Position numbers and translations under genes: made by a program
Notes under the pieces: generated by a model
The model's database searches: none
Seen by the model: the letters and a program-made list of their open reading frames with translations, nothing else
Told to the model about the DNA's origin: nothing
From: Aphrocallistes beatrix
Taxonomy: Eukaryota > Porifera > Hexactinellida > Sceptrulophora > Aphrocallistidae
Reading direction: 5' to 3'
DNA: 64,000 bases
NCBI GenBank assembly: GCA_963281255.1
Contig: OY725496.1
Span: 2,294,001-2,358,000, forward strand
Shown here: one piece after another, positions 58,112 through 61,100 of the stretch
How positions within the stretch are numbered: the stretch's first letter is position 1
Layout of the letters: every line of letters begins with the position of its first letter

Positions 58112-61100
58112 TCCATGGACAAAAGTATTCGTACACCCCAATATTTTCCACCCAAATTGATATAATACTGATCAATTTGTGAAGTCTTAACATCTAATCA
58201 GTAACAGACACACTAAATCTAGCTTAAAATTCGTTGCCTTCACATTCAATTTATTCACTTTATAAGCTGTTGACTTAATTACTCTCCTTCAAGATTAATT
58301 ATTTTCGGCATTTGCTACCCTATGGGACATATAACGAGTTATCACCATTGTATATGATGGTATTAGTGGTACGGGGTGGCACAGTTTGAAAATATTTAAC
58401 CTTGTGGAAGATTATTCCAGTAGAAAGATTATAAAAGATTATAAATCGAATATGGAGAATTCAAATTTGAAGTTTTTGAAGTTTTTTTCATTTAATTTGT
58501 AAGAGATACGCTTAATTTAAAATTAAGCGTATCTCTTACAAATTAAATGCCCTTGACTCGCTAAATAACTTAGTATTATAACTATTTGTATGGTAATTTT
58601 TTGGGTGTACGAATACTTTTGTACAGGCAGTGTATATAGTATATAGTTGACTCCGCTTAATAGGGTCACGTCGGTCAGAGGACATTTTGACCCGATTAAG
58701 CGGAGAACCCTATTAACCGAAAATATTTTGTATTGGCTTCTATGTGTGAGAGCTATTCCGGTCCTACTAAAAGTGGCCCAATTAAGCGATTGACCCAATT
58801 AAACAGTGGCCCTATTAAGCGGAGTTGACTGTATATATATACATATATATAGTACATATATACATACATACACACATACACATTAATCGAGTTTTAATAA
58901 TTAGGACAAGCGCGCTTCGCTTGCCTGTGCTGCGCGGCTGGCGGACACTTTGTGTTTGCCAGAGTCGCCCTTTGGGCGCCTGAGGTGACCATTGATTAAT
59001 TATATGGGAGATAACATCTCTAAATACGTCTGCCCTACTGTTTTATTCGATATCGCACGAAAAATCACCAAATATGTCAATTTTAAAAATTTTGATGTGT
59101 AATGATGTCGTCATAACAGAGTGATGAGTCATTATATTTGGATAGAGTGGTATCATATGTGAGATATATTAATATACACATTCTATTAAGATTTCAGCCT
59201 TTTATCACCTAACACAATTCTTGTCTATTCTTCAGTAAATCCGGTCCTTATGCACCCTTGCGAAGGCAAGACGGTCTGGTCTCTCTTGTGCTCCGTCCGT
59301 ACTGTCCAGCCTCTTACAAACTTCTCTCGACTGTTGAAGTGGAAAGTTTTAGCGAATATTATGATACTACTACTTCGACTCTGATCTGAGTAGCAGTCTT
59401 AAATTGATCCTTTTTGCATTTTCTGACTAATAAACAGCCCTAATTTTGGTTATAACACGAGGCCTACCCGGAATAGTGATGTCTCTTACCGTGCCAGCCA
59501 GTCTGTGTTTCCTAAGGGTATCAGCTAAGCTCTTTTGCTGTAATAATTACGAAAAGTAATGAATTCAACTTTGACTAATTCGAATCTGTATCATTCGAAT
59601 CTGGAACTCGATTAGCTGTATCCTATATCGTTTAGAAGTAATCCTCTTCATGAATATACACATTTAGTACGATTTGTATGTTAAATTATGAAGTTTTTAA
59701 ATACTTTTGTCCCCTTGGTGTACTATATATACAAACATATATATACAGGCGGCCCTCGCCGTTCGCGGGTTAGCCATTCGCGGTTTCGACTATTCGAAAT
59801 TTTTTTTAGTTTTGTTCTGCTTTTCACGACTCGTTCCCTCGATTATTCGCGGTTTCCGTTGCTCTCTCCAGTATTTTCATGGGCTACCATAAGTCTATAA
59901 CCTTATACGTATCTCCATATTATCCTGGCAATATCATTCACTGTTTCTATTGTTCTATACTAATACTAGACGCTATTTTTTCTACGTGTACTCATAATTT
60001 TCTACCTAATAATTACATCATGCATAAAAGGAAGTTGGTTGGTGACTGAAAGGCTAGACTTACTATTTAGGTATGGTACTTAGGTTTGCTACTAGGGGAT
60101 CTATATCTTTCATTTATCACTTCATTTATTATTACCATTTCACTTGTGCCAGTGTTTGTATCAGTATTACAGCTCAACTATTGAATCAATAACGTATTTA
60201 GCAAACTGTATCTAGCGTCGTTTTTATAATTTAGGGACGTAACCCCACTATTCTCATTGAACTAACGTCTTGCCGTTCTCGATTTTGCCATTCGCGGCAA
60301 TTCTCAGGAACATAACTTCCGCGAACGGCTAGGGATACCTGTACACACATTAAGCGAGTTTTAATTGTAAGGAAATATCTATCTGTAACGTATTGCTTGA
60401 AGAAACTGCTACGCACAGAAAGCTGAATTTTGGCATATGGGAGTCTTTTGGCTATGGCTCCACTAGATTCTGACCTCAGACGAAAATGTCAACTCATCAT
60501 GGAATTATGCCATCATTGTTACGCTTTTTATAATTTGTAATTTCAGTTTTTCACCCATACCTCATCCATTTTAAGTGATAGAAGGCTGAAAATTTGATAG
60601 AATGTGTATATTAACATTCTTCACAACTATTAGTAAAAGATGATGACTCATCACTCTGTTTTGATGTTATCATTACTCATCAAAAATTGACAAATTGATT
60701 ATTTTGGTGTTTTTTCTAGTGATTTCTGTATAACAGCAAGCAGACGTATTTTGAGTTGTCATCTACTTTATCATTAAGCATTTTGAATCTAGGCGCCCAT
60801 AGGGCGCCTCCGGTGAACAGTAAGTGTCCACCAGCTGCGCAGTGCAATCAAGTAAAGTGCGCTTGTAGTTATTAATATGTTTAGAAACTTAAAAAATACT
60901 TAGCTTTTTAATTATTAAATATATTTTCCAGCAATGTAACTGCATAAGTGCGAAGGATTTGTTAATTTGATAGTGATGATATTTAATTGGAGGTGGCTTT
61001 TACAGTGCACCCTCGCTAATCCGAACCTCGCTAGTCCGAACCCTCGCTAATCCGAACACTTCATTCTTACAATCCGAACACCCGAAATATAATCTTTTTC

